A stretch of DNA of 64,000 bases, from assembly GCA_021371855.1 (NCBI GenBank), contig JAJFVL010000055.1, positions 186,001 to 250,000 on the forward strand, written 5' to 3'. The position numbers and the translations under genes are program-made. The DNA comes from Bacteroidales bacterium (GTDB lineage: Bacteria > Bacteroidota > Bacteroidia > Bacteroidales > VadinHA17). Within the stretch, counting starts at the first letter, position 1, and every line of letters begins with the position of its first letter. Positions 7,560 through 15,637 of the stretch are shown piece by piece. The notes beneath the pieces are model-generated. The model ran no database searches and had not been told where the DNA came from. It saw nothing but the letters and a program-made list of their open reading frames with translations.

Positions 7560-9029
7560 TTAGTTACCAAATTGGTAGCTAAAAACAGTTCCATCAGCTT
7601 GTATTCCACCGATCGATTTCAGAGTACTTTCATTATTAGTAAAATCTCTGACATCCGAAGGAGAATTAACTTTTTTTCCATTAATACTCAATATGATATA
7701 TCCACGTTTTATTCCGAGATCTTTAAATTTCCCTTCATTCAAATCTGTCACTTTAACCCCATAGTTCACATCGAATGATCTTTTTTCCGAGGAACCAAGA
7801 GGTTCAAGTTTTGCACCAAATACTGTATCTTTTCCCATTCCGGCTTTAACAATGTTTGTATTACCGGCCACGTTCTTCAAAAGGATTTGTACAGTAGTCT
7901 CTTTCCCGTTTCTTAGGTATGTTATATTTGCTCTATCGCCCGGACGATGTTTCCCTACCTGCTCCTGTAATTCAGGGACAGAATTGACACTGACGTCGTC
8001 GAATTTTACAATAATATCATTTTCTTTTAAGCCTGCAGCTTTGGCCGAACCATCTTCAACAATTCCTGCAACGAGAACACCCCTTATTTCGCTAAGATTC
8101 TGCTTCCTGGCATCCTCCGACTCAACCTCTTTAATATTCACACCAATTATTGCACGTTGAACTTCTCCGAATTCTTTAAGATCGTCAACAACTTTCTTTA
8201 CAATTGTCACAGGAATAGCAAATGAGTTGCCAGCATAACCGCCATTTGGCGAAACTATAGCTGATGTAATTCCAACCAGCAATCCTTTTGTGTTAACAAG
8301 GGCACCTCCGCTGTTTCCCATATTTAGAGCAGCATCCGTCTGGATGAATGATTCAATTTTATAATCTCCCTCATTCAATGAGAGACTTCTACCCTTCGCA
8401 CTGACAATACCTGCAGTTACAGTTGATGTTAGATTGAACGGATTCCCGACAGCCAGTACCCATTCGCCCAGCTTTAACTGATCTGAATCACCATATTTTA
8501 TAAATGGGAGACCGTCAACCTTAATCTTCAGAAGTGCGATGTCCGTACTCGGATCACGCCCGACAACCTGCGCTGTGAAGGTTCTTTTATCATTTAGCGC
8601 AACTTCAACTGATTCAGCATTTTCTACGACATGGTTATTTGTAATAATATAACCATCAGATGAAATAATAACTCCTGATCCAAAGCCCTCTACTTCCCTT
8701 GGCTTTGAGTAGCGGTCGCCATAGAACCACTCCAGAATCGGATTGTCAGCTTGCCCGCCAACCATTGTTTTTATACGGACATGTACCACCGCATGAACAG
8801 TCTGTTCAGCAGCATAAGTAAGATCTACCTGTCCCTCCTGCATCTGCAGCGATGTAAGATATGCCTGCGCATCATGTAGTTCAACTTTTGAGCTATCTTT
8901 CGAGCCAGCCACTGTGGGCTTTTCAAAGAATTTTGTATAGGCAAACAAAGCTATGGATGCTCCTAAGAGAGCCATAAATAAAGAACCTAATAAATAATTT
9001 CTTTTCATAACTTTACTTTTTAATTTCAT
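7560..9029 (-). CDS. degP: DegP/HtrA periplasmic serine protease
   Basis: Trypsin-fold S1C protease, 489 residues, with a single N-terminal membrane or signal segment (YLLGSLFMALLGASIALFAY). The catalytic triad is visible as His133 (TNNHVV), Asp163 (STDIALLKI) and Ser240 (NMGNSGGAL). Two PDZ domains follow at about 285-380 and 400-489. The family degrades or refolds misfolded envelope proteins. The second PDZ is short, as in other Bacteroidota homologues. The start could be 9029 (AAAGGA close upstream) or the next in-frame ATG at 9008; both leave the signal intact. The gene is transcribed toward rpoD but separated by a hairpin and rpoD's own promoter. Confidence 0.93.
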   Translation of the reverse strand: MKLKSKVMKRNYLLGSLFMALLGASIALFAYTKFFEKPTVAGSKDSSKVELHDAQAYLTSLQMQEGQVDLTYAAEQTVHAVVHVRIKTMVGGQADNPILEWFYGDRYSKPREVEGFGSGVIISSDGYIITNNHVVENAESVEVALNDKRTFTAQVVGRDPSTDIALLKIKVDGLPFIKYGDSDQLKLGEWVLAVGNPFNLTSTVTAGIVSAKGRSLSLNEGDYKIESFIQTDAALNMGNSGGALVNTKGLLVGITSAIVSPNGGYAGNSFAIPVTIVKKVVDDLKEFGEVQRAIIGVNIKEVESEDARKQNLSEIRGVLVAGIVEDGSAKAAGLKENDIIVKFDDVSVNSVPELQEQVGKHRPGDRANITYLRNGKETTVQILLKNVAGNTNIVKAGMGKDTVFGAKLEPLGSSEKRSFDVNYGVKVTDLNEGKFKDLGIKRGYIILSINGKKVNSPSDVRDFTNNESTLKSIGGIQADGTVFSYQFGN

Positions 9030-9327
9030 TATCCTTTTGCGTTCGCTTTGATTTTCAATTTTTAAACCATGGTAAAAGATTAATATCTTTACAACCGTTT
9101 TCTTTCATTTTTGTTTTACAAAGATCATGCATTTTTAGAATGGTCTTCAACAATTTACAAAGATTTAACGACACTTTAACACAATTGATAATAGCATTTA
9201 ACAAATACCAGTGTGCAGGCAACTACCTTATTATGATTGACAAAAGTAACACTGTTAGGTATATGATGAAGGCATAAAAGTATCTGCCACCGTTTCAGTT
9301 CTGTCTGGACATTCTGGCAGTCAGTGT

Positions 9328-9355
9328 GAGGTTTGAGGTTTGATGTTTGAGGTTT
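9328..9355. repeat. GAGGTTT heptamer, four tandem copies
   Basis: Four 7-bp units in a row; units 1, 2 and 4 are GAGGTTT and unit 3 is GATGTTT. A fifth partial unit GAGG follows. It is a short slippage-type repeat in non-coding DNA. Confidence 0.85.
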
Positions 9356-9405
9356 GAGGGGGGAAGAAAGGGAGATGGGGTGAAGGTGTAAAAGGATGGT
9401 GAAAG

Positions 9406-9429
9406 GATGAAGAGGATGATGAAGAGGAT
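9406..9429. repeat. 12-bp tandem duplication GATGAAGAGGAT
   Basis: Two perfect copies of GATGAAGAGGAT side by side, inside a longer purine-rich tract immediately upstream of rlmN. The unit length is a multiple of three, so it keeps the upstream frame open and creates spurious extra start codons. Confidence 0.85.
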
Positions 9430-9445
9430 GATAAATAGTAATATT

Positions 9446-10468
9446 ATGCAGAAAGAAAAATTATACGGGAAAACACTGAATGAGCTGATTGCAGTAACCA
9501 GAAGAATAGGATTGCCAGGCTTTGCTGCAAAACAGATATCTGACTGGTTGTATAAAAAAGAAATCCAGTCGGTTGAGGAGATGACGAACCTTTCAAAAAA
9601 GACACGAGAACTTCTTTCGGCCGATTATGAAATGGGACTTTCAGCACCTGTCAATGTATCTGCAAGCAGCGACGGAACAAAAAAATACCTCTACCGAGTA
9701 CTTCAGGACAAATACATAGAAACGGCTTACATTCCCGATAATGACCGTGCGACAATTTGTGTTTCATCACAGGTTGGCTGTAAAATGGGTTGTGTCTTCT
9801 GCATGACCGGGAAACAGGGTTTCCAGGGAAATCTTACGGCAAACGAAATACTTAACCAGTTCAGAAGCCTGCCGGAGTTCACAAGTCTGACAAACATAGT
9901 ATATATGGGCATGGGAGAACCTCTGGACAATATCTCCGAAGTCCTTAAAAGCCTGGATATTCTGACAAGTGAATGGGGATATGGCTGGAGCCCGACCAGA
10001 ATTACAGTCAGCACTGTAGGACTGATAAATGGAATAAGCGAATTTCTCGAAAAAAGCCGGTGCCACCTTGCTGTCAGCCTTCACTCCCCGTTTGATGAAG
10101 AGAGAAAGCAGCTTATGCCCGTTCAGCAGACAAACAATGTCACAGAGGTACTTGATATAATCCGAAAATTTGATTTTAACAGTCAGAGAAGAGTCTCTTT
10201 TGAATATATCCTCTTTAAAGGGATGAACGATACCCCCCGCCATATTAAAGAGCTTTCAAGAATCCTTAACGGCATCAAATGCCGGATCAATATAATCCGG
10301 TTCCATCCCGTACCAGGGTCACCATTCATTAGTCCTGATAATGAAGCCACCATAAAGTTTAAAGAGGCTCTTAATGCCAAGGGTATACTAACAACAATAA
10401 GGTCCAGCAGAGGTGTCGATATACAGGCTGCATGCGGCTTATTATCAACACTTGAACGAAATAAATGA
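9446..10468 (+). CDS. rlmN: Dual-specificity 23S rRNA (A2503)/tRNA (A37) C2-methyltransferase RlmN
   Basis: Radical SAM methyltransferase, 340 residues from ATG 9446. The iron-sulfur motif C-x3-C-x2-C is GCKMGCVFC (Cys112, 116, 119). The methylation Cys is Cys330 in VDIQAACG, and the N-terminal GFAAKQISDWLY helix is typical. RlmN methylates A2503 of 23S rRNA and A37 of some tRNAs, improving decoding accuracy. An in-frame ATG at 9407 would add 13 residues encoded by a tandem repeat; homologues begin at the MQKEKLYG position, so the shorter start is chosen although neither has a well-placed ribosome binding site. The stop overlaps the next start by 4 bp (ATGA), so the two genes are translationally coupled. 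Confidence 0.95.
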   Translation: MQKEKLYGKTLNELIAVTRRIGLPGFAAKQISDWLYKKEIQSVEEMTNLSKKTRELLSADYEMGLSAPVNVSASSDGTKKYLYRVLQDKYIETAYIPDNDRATICVSSQVGCKMGCVFCMTGKQGFQGNLTANEILNQFRSLPEFTSLTNIVYMGMGEPLDNISEVLKSLDILTSEWGYGWSPTRITVSTVGLINGISEFLEKSRCHLAVSLHSPFDEERKQLMPVQQTNNVTEVLDIIRKFDFNSQRRVSFEYILFKGMNDTPRHIKELSRILNGIKCRINIIRFHPVPGSPFISPDNEATIKFKEALNAKGILTTIRSSRGVDIQAACGLLSTLERNK

Positions 10469-11916
10469 GAACTTATATGCTGAGAACGATCTTTTCTGTT
10501 TCATTACTGTTCTGCACTCTCTGTGTTTTCCCTCAAGAGAAATCAATTGGAAAATTCCTTTCTGACTCTTCCCTGATTCATGCGTCTGTATCTCTTTGCA
10601 TTGCAGATGCTGAAACCGGAGAGATACTTGAGGATTATAATTCCGGAAAAAGTCTTGCTCCCGCATCGGTAATGAAACTTATTACATCAGCTGCTGCAAT
10701 TGAATTGTTAGGTCCGGAATATACTTTCAAAACAATTATCGGATATACGGGTTCACTTAATAAAAGGACCGGCCAACTGACAGGAAATATAATTATTAAA
10801 GGCGGTGGTGATCCTGCATTGGGTTCAGCAAATTTTTCAGAACATTATAAAGATTTTATTGGCAAATGGTCTGATGACATTAAGAAAGCCGGTATCAGAA
10901 CAATCAGTGGAAGAGTTGTAACCGATGATTCTTATTTTGATTTTCTTCCTTTTCATGCCAAATGGCTCTGGGAAGATTCCGGAGTTTCTTATGGTGCAGG
11001 AATATATGGGCTATCTGTTTTTGACAACACATATGAGATTCACATGGAGTCAACAACTGACAGTGCCAGATTGAATATTTCCAGTGTAGTTCCGGCTGAA
11101 TGCAAATATGATTTTTCAAATTATATGACAGCCACCGGAACTACTGATAATTCACGTATTTTTGCCGCACCTTACAGTACATTAGTAGTACTTGAAGGAA
11201 CCGGCCCTGCCAACAATAAAGATTTTGTACTTAAAGCCTCAATTACTGATCCTCCCCTGCTTATAACGAAAATGGTAAATGAAAGACTTAAAGCAGAAGG
11301 CATAAAAGTATCAAAAGAGCCGACAACCACAAGACTGGAACCGGTCTGTTTGCATCGGGAAATAGTGCCTGTTTCAGAAACCATTTCCCCTACCCTGGCC
11401 AGTATAATTAATATACTCAACCATGAAAGCGTTAACCTCTATGCAGAACATCTGACAAAAGAGTTGGGAAAAGTATATAAAAACAGCGGTTCAACAGCAG
11501 CAGGGATTGAAGTTATAAGGTCCTTCCTTGATAATGCCGGAATTAATACCAAAGGAATGTTTATTGAAGACGGAAGCGGCCTGTCACCACAGAATTCCAT
11601 CAATTCAAAGGAGCTTGTCAACCTCCTGATCTACATGAAGAAAAATGGCAGGTATTTCACTGAATATTATTCTTCACTGCCTGAAGCCGGGAAAACAGGC
11701 ACTCTTAAAAACAGTTTTAAGGATCCTGTTTTTGATTCAAATTTCAGAGCGAAAACCGGATCAATGACCAGGGTAAGAAGCTATGCAGGATACTTTACCA
11801 CCTTATCAGGCAGAAAAATGGTTTTCAGCATTTTAGTGAACGATTTCACAGGTCCTTCAACAAATGTAAGTGTCACTATTAAAGAATTCCTTAAAGAAAT
11901 GATTTTAACTAAATAG
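10465..11916 (+). CDS. dacB: D-alanyl-D-alanine carboxypeptidase/endopeptidase (PBP4, DacB)
   Basis: Class C low-molecular-weight penicillin-binding protein, 483 residues, with an N-terminal signal peptide (FSVSLLFCTLCVFPQ). The three active-site motifs are present: S-x-x-K at Ser68-Val-Met-Lys71, S-x-N at Ser322-Val-Asn324, and K-T-G at 430-432. The large insertion between the first two motifs is characteristic of DacB. It trims or opens peptidoglycan cross-links in the periplasm. The start codon overlaps the rlmN stop by 4 bp, so it is in the same operon. No terminator is visible after it. Confidence 0.95.
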   Translation: MRTYMLRTIFSVSLLFCTLCVFPQEKSIGKFLSDSSLIHASVSLCIADAETGEILEDYNSGKSLAPASVMKLITSAAAIELLGPEYTFKTIIGYTGSLNKRTGQLTGNIIIKGGGDPALGSANFSEHYKDFIGKWSDDIKKAGIRTISGRVVTDDSYFDFLPFHAKWLWEDSGVSYGAGIYGLSVFDNTYEIHMESTTDSARLNISSVVPAECKYDFSNYMTATGTTDNSRIFAAPYSTLVVLEGTGPANNKDFVLKASITDPPLLITKMVNERLKAEGIKVSKEPTTTRLEPVCLHREIVPVSETISPTLASIINILNHESVNLYAEHLTKELGKVYKNSGSTAAGIEVIRSFLDNAGINTKGMFIEDGSGLSPQNSINSKELVNLLIYMKKNGRYFTEYYSSLPEAGKTGTLKNSFKDPVFDSNFRAKTGSMTRVRSYAGYFTTLSGRKMVFSILVNDFTGPSTNVSVTIKEFLKEMILTK

Positions 11917-12006
11917 AATAAACAATTATTTACCACGAAGGAAAAAGGAGTGATACTGAGTTTATACGGACCACAAATTTAGATTTACCGGTTACCGGAC
12001 AGCTCT

Positions 12007-12064
12007 TCTCCGGATTTCCTCTGTCCAGCCAGCCGGCTGGTCTGAGTCCTTTGTGTAAGTTCTT
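12007..12064 (-). repeat. Dispersed repeat, copy A
   Basis: On the minus strand this contains AAGAACTTACACAAAGGA (12064-12047) and, about 22 nt further on, ACAGAGGAAATCCGGAGA (12024-12007). Both pieces recur nearly fused into one 28-bp block at 51231-51258; the second piece is an exact 18-bp match. Between them copy A has a segment with the 12-bp palindrome CCAGCCGGCTGG (12029-12040). It lies in the 271-bp spacer after dacB, which has no gene. Confidence 0.75.
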
Positions 12065-12126
12065 ATTTTTCACCAATGATGTGGCAGGCAGGTAAGGATA
12101 GAATGACATATCTTTCAAAGTTGAAC

Positions 12127-12134
12127 TATATTTG
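12127..12134 (+). promoter_or_regulatory. Candidate -7 element TATATTTG before the DUF362 gene
   Basis: TATATTTG is a full match to TAnnTTTG, 53 nt before the start codon. There is no TTTG at the expected -33 position, so this is only a half-supported promoter. Confidence 0.35.
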
Positions 12135-12187
12135 TAAGTTTTTCAGGAATTGGAAAATGTTATTTTATTAAACTGAAACAATTTGCC

Positions 12188-13303
12188 ATGAACAATAAAA
12201 TCTCGGTCAGAAAATGCGAAGAATATGATCTCAACAAGATCATTGATCTTATCTCAGATATATATACAAAAACCGGCGGTCCTGAAGTAAAGGGGAAGAA
12301 AGTACTATTAAAACCCAATATATTAAGCGAAAATAATCCTGCCAGATGTGTCAGCACTCATCCAGTTGTAGTGGAAGCCATGATAAGATTTCTTCAATCA
12401 AGGGGAGCAACTGTATTTACTGGTGACTCGCCTGCAATCCATACACATAGATTCAGAGGTGAAAAATGCGGTATTCGCCAGGTTTGTGAAGCTACGGGAG
12501 CAATATGGGTCGATTTCATGGTAAATCCGGTTGAGAAAAAAATCGGAAACAGGGAAGTCAGAATTGCATCTATTGTTGATCAGGCAGATGTCATCATTTC
12601 TCTTCCTAAATTCAAAAACCACGAACTCATGTATTTTACAGGAGCGATAAAAAACACATTCGGACTGCTCCCCGGATTCAGCAAAGCGAAACAGCATGCA
12701 GTATTCAGCGACAGAATCGGATTTGGGAAGTTTCTTGTTGATCTTAACGAAGCAATTACCCCCGATTATTTTCTGATGGATGCTATAATGGGGATGGAAG
12801 GACCCGGACCTGGTCCAAAAGGTTTTCCGGTTGCTATTGGCCTGCTGCTCGGATCAACAAATCCGCTTGCGATGGATCTGATTGCCAGTAGAATAGCCGG
12901 ATATGATCCGATTACACTACCAACATCAAAGACAGCATTGTTAAGAAAGAAATGGCTGCAGTCAGAAAATGACATTATATATGACGGACCGGAAATCAGC
13001 AGTATTATAAAGAAAGATTTTAAAAGGATCCCGATTTCAGTCAATAATAATATTTCACTCCAATTTATAAAGAAAAGAATCCCCTACTCAAGAAGGTTTG
13101 AAAGAAGGCCTTTTTTTATTCATGAGAATTGTACAGGATGCCATAAATGCGTTAATATCTGTCCCATGCAGGCTATTAAGCCACAAACATCAAATAAGAC
13201 CAAAATAGTTCTGACTGACAGTCAATGTATAAGGTGTTTTTGCTGTGCAGAAGTCTGTACTGATGATGCAATTGATATCAGAGTGAAAATATTTGGTGTC
13301 TAG
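12188..13303 (+). CDS. DUF362 protein with two C-terminal 4Fe-4S clusters
   Basis: 371 residues. The first 300 form a DUF362 domain, a family of unknown function common in anaerobes. The last 60 residues are a bacterial-type ferredoxin with two C-x2-C-x2-C-x3-C motifs: Cys315/318/321/325 and Cys347/350/353/357, so it should carry two 4Fe-4S clusters and transfer electrons. There is no signal peptide. It ends tail-to-tail with gyrB, and the two stop codons share the palindrome CTAG at 13300-13303. A redox role is likely; the reaction is unknown. Confidence 0.85.
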   Translation: MNNKISVRKCEEYDLNKIIDLISDIYTKTGGPEVKGKKVLLKPNILSENNPARCVSTHPVVVEAMIRFLQSRGATVFTGDSPAIHTHRFRGEKCGIRQVCEATGAIWVDFMVNPVEKKIGNREVRIASIVDQADVIISLPKFKNHELMYFTGAIKNTFGLLPGFSKAKQHAVFSDRIGFGKFLVDLNEAITPDYFLMDAIMGMEGPGPGPKGFPVAIGLLLGSTNPLAMDLIASRIAGYDPITLPTSKTALLRKKWLQSENDIIYDGPEISSIIKKDFKRIPISVNNNISLQFIKKRIPYSRRFERRPFFIHENCTGCHKCVNICPMQAIKPQTSNKTKIVLTDSQCIRCFCCAEVCTDDAIDIRVKIFGV

Positions 13304-15270
13304 GCATCAATCTTGGCGTACCTGGCATGAGCTTCAATAAACTCCCTGCGTGGCGGAACATCGTCTCCCATAAGCATAGAAAATATGCGATCGGCTTCAG
13401 CAGCGCTATCGATTGTAACCTGTTTTACCGTTCGTGTTTCAGGATTCATGGTTGTTGACCAGAGTTGTTCTGCATTCATCTCTCCAAGACCTTTATACCT
13501 CTGAACGCCTACAGTTGATTCTTTTCCCTGTCCCATTTCTGCTATAGCTGCCAGACGTTCCTCCTCGGTCCAGCAATACTGTTCGTTTTTACCTTTTTTG
13601 ACAAGATACAACGGCGGCATCGCAATATATAAATATCCTCCTTTGATAAGATCCTGCATATATCTGAAAAAGAATGTCATGATTAGAGTATCAATATGAG
13701 ACCCGTCCACGTCGGCATCAGTCATACATATTATTTTATGGTATCTTAAACTTGAAGTATTGAGTGCCTTGCTGTCTTCATCAGTTCCGATACTTACACC
13801 AAGAGCGGTAAAGATATTTTTTATCTCTTCACTCTCAAAGACCCTGTGCTGCATCGCCTTTTCGACATTCAGAATTTTTCCACGGAGAGGCAGGATAGCC
13901 TGGAAACGACGGTCACGACCCTGTTTTGCGGTTCCACCTGCAGAATCACCTTCCACAAGGAATAACTCACAGATTTCCGGATCTCTGTCGGCACAATCGG
14001 CCAGCTTACCGGGAAGCCCTGACCCTGAAAGGACTGTCTTTCTCTGTACAAGCTCCCTGGCTTTACGGGCAGCATGACGGGCAGTTGCAGCCAGGATGAC
14101 CTTTTGAACAATGGTTCTGGCATCTTTCGGATTCTCTTCGAGGTAATTGGTAAGCATAGTGCAAACAGCCTGATCAACTGCACCTATAACTTCTGAGTTA
14201 CCCAGTTTTGTTTTTGTCTGACCTTCAAACTGCGGCTCCTGAACTTTTACCGAGATTATAGCAGTAAGTCCTTCACGGAAATCATCACCATTTATATCAA
14301 ATTTCAGCTTTGATGTAGCGCCTGAATCATCAGCATATTTTTTGAGCGTACGTGTAAGTCCTCTTTTAAATCCTGCTAAATGAGTTCCACCCTCAATAGT
14401 GTTTATATTATTCACATACGAATGCACATTCTCTGAAAATGAGTCATTGTACTGAAGGGCAATCTCAACAGGAATTTCTGTCTTCTCATATGTAATATGA
14501 ATGGGCTTCTCAATAATCCTTTCCCTGTTTGAATCAAGATACTCAACAAATTCTTTCAGCCCGGTCTCAGAGCGAAACTCTTCGTAACGAGATGTGCCTC
14601 CATTGCTATCCTCAACAGGTTCCCTCATATCTTTAATAGTGAGGAGTATCCCCTTGTTAAGAAATGCCAGTTCGCGAAGACGTGCTGAAAGAATCTCAAA
14701 GTTATAGACAGTCGACTGGAATATTGTTCCGTCGGGTTTGAAAGTCACAGAAGTTCCAGACTTATCTGACTCACCGATTACTTCGACCGGAGTAATCGGT
14801 TTCCCAAATTCATATTCCTGTTTTGACACTTGTCCTTCCCGCATAACAACGATTGACAGATGGGATGAGAGGGCATTAACACATGACACCCCTACACCAT
14901 GAAGGCCTCCTGACACTTTGTATGAGTCTTTGTCAAATTTTCCACCGGCATGAAGCACCGTCATAACAACTTCAAGGGCCGATTTATGCTCCTTCTCAAT
15001 TATTCCTGTAGGGATACCACGACCATCATCAGTTACCGTTACAGAATTATCTTCATGTATAATTACATCAATCCTGGAGCAGTATCCTGCAAGCGCCTCA
15101 TCAATGGAATTGTCAATAACCTCATATACAAGATGATGTAATCCTCTGATACCAATATCTCCAATGTACATTGCAGGTCTTTTACGTACAGCTTCAAGAC
15201 CTTCCAATACCTGGATATTATCAGCCGAGTAATCAATACTATCCTGCAATTTCTTCTCATTCTCGCTCAT
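13300..15270 (-). CDS. gyrB: DNA gyrase subunit B
   Basis: ATPase subunit of DNA gyrase, 656 residues, the usual length without the Gram-negative insertion. The GHKL ATP-binding Asn is in YEVIDNSIDEAL (near residue 50) and the ATP lid is GGLHGVGVSCVNAL (near 121). The transducer follows, then the TOPRIM domain with VEGDSAGG and the metal-binding DADVDGSH. It pairs with GyrA to add negative supercoils. It is read as GyrB and not ParE because of the N-terminal YSADNIQVLEGLEAVRKRP and the overall length. gyrA is not nearby. Confidence 0.97.
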   Translation of the reverse strand: MSENEKKLQDSIDYSADNIQVLEGLEAVRKRPAMYIGDIGIRGLHHLVYEVIDNSIDEALAGYCSRIDVIIHEDNSVTVTDDGRGIPTGIIEKEHKSALEVVMTVLHAGGKFDKDSYKVSGGLHGVGVSCVNALSSHLSIVVMREGQVSKQEYEFGKPITPVEVIGESDKSGTSVTFKPDGTIFQSTVYNFEILSARLRELAFLNKGILLTIKDMREPVEDSNGGTSRYEEFRSETGLKEFVEYLDSNRERIIEKPIHITYEKTEIPVEIALQYNDSFSENVHSYVNNINTIEGGTHLAGFKRGLTRTLKKYADDSGATSKLKFDINGDDFREGLTAIISVKVQEPQFEGQTKTKLGNSEVIGAVDQAVCTMLTNYLEENPKDARTIVQKVILAATARHAARKARELVQRKTVLSGSGLPGKLADCADRDPEICELFLVEGDSAGGTAKQGRDRRFQAILPLRGKILNVEKAMQHRVFESEEIKNIFTALGVSIGTDEDSKALNTSSLRYHKIICMTDADVDGSHIDTLIMTFFFRYMQDLIKGGYLYIAMPPLYLVKKGKNEQYCWTEEERLAAIAEMGQGKESTVGVQRYKGLGEMNAEQLWSTTMNPETRTVKQVTIDSAAEADRIFSMLMGDDVPPRREFIEAHARYAKIDA

Positions 15271-15637
15271 TATTCTTTTTTTAATAAATTTTCTTAAACC
15301 AGATAATCATCAAAACATGTCAATAATTTAATAGAAGCATAATCATGCTTAACCACAGAAACTGACATTAAATTTGTTTTATTGAGAGTGAAATCCGAAT
15401 GTGTTTTCACTGCTGTCAGCCATCAGAACCAACCTTACTTTTTTTATTACAAATTATTGATATTATGAGTATTAATTATCCCGGCAAATATAGGGATTTA
15501 AAACGGGTTTTCATTATTTTTTAACAAAAAATAATACACAATTTTCATCATGAAATCAACAATTAAAAAACTGTCTGAAAGTCTTGCTGTCTTTTTACCT
15601 TGCTCATACCAATAAAGGAGTAAAGATTCATTTTAAT
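15271..15637. other. Spacer upstream of gyrB
   Basis: 367 bp, AT-rich, between the start of gyrB and the end of the barrel gene, both on the minus strand. I see no gene. On the minus strand TATATTTG (15492-15485) fits the -7 consensus and is the best candidate for a gyrB promoter, but there is no TTTG at -33 and the leader would be about 210 nt. A 21-codon ATG frame at about 15550 has no supporting feature. Confidence 0.5.

Larger units (their letters stand above)
9030..9445. other. Spacer between degP and rlmN with simple repeats
   Basis: About 416 bp between two divergent genes. I see no gene. The half next to degP is AT-rich and should hold its promoter, but no clean TAnnTTTG pair is present. 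The half next to rlmN is low-complexity: a GAGGTTT heptamer array (9328-9355), then a purine-rich GGA/GAT tract with a 12-bp tandem duplication (9406-9429). The tract extends the rlmN frame upstream with an artificial MKRMMKRM-like start. Confidence 0.6.

Noticed and set aside
9407..9445. Upstream start of rlmN giving MKRMMKRM
   Set aside because: The extra residues come from a 12-bp tandem repeat and are not found at the start of RlmN homologues.
15550..15612. 21-codon frame upstream of gyrB
   Set aside because: No ribosome binding site, no conservation argument, and length well within chance for AT-rich DNA.
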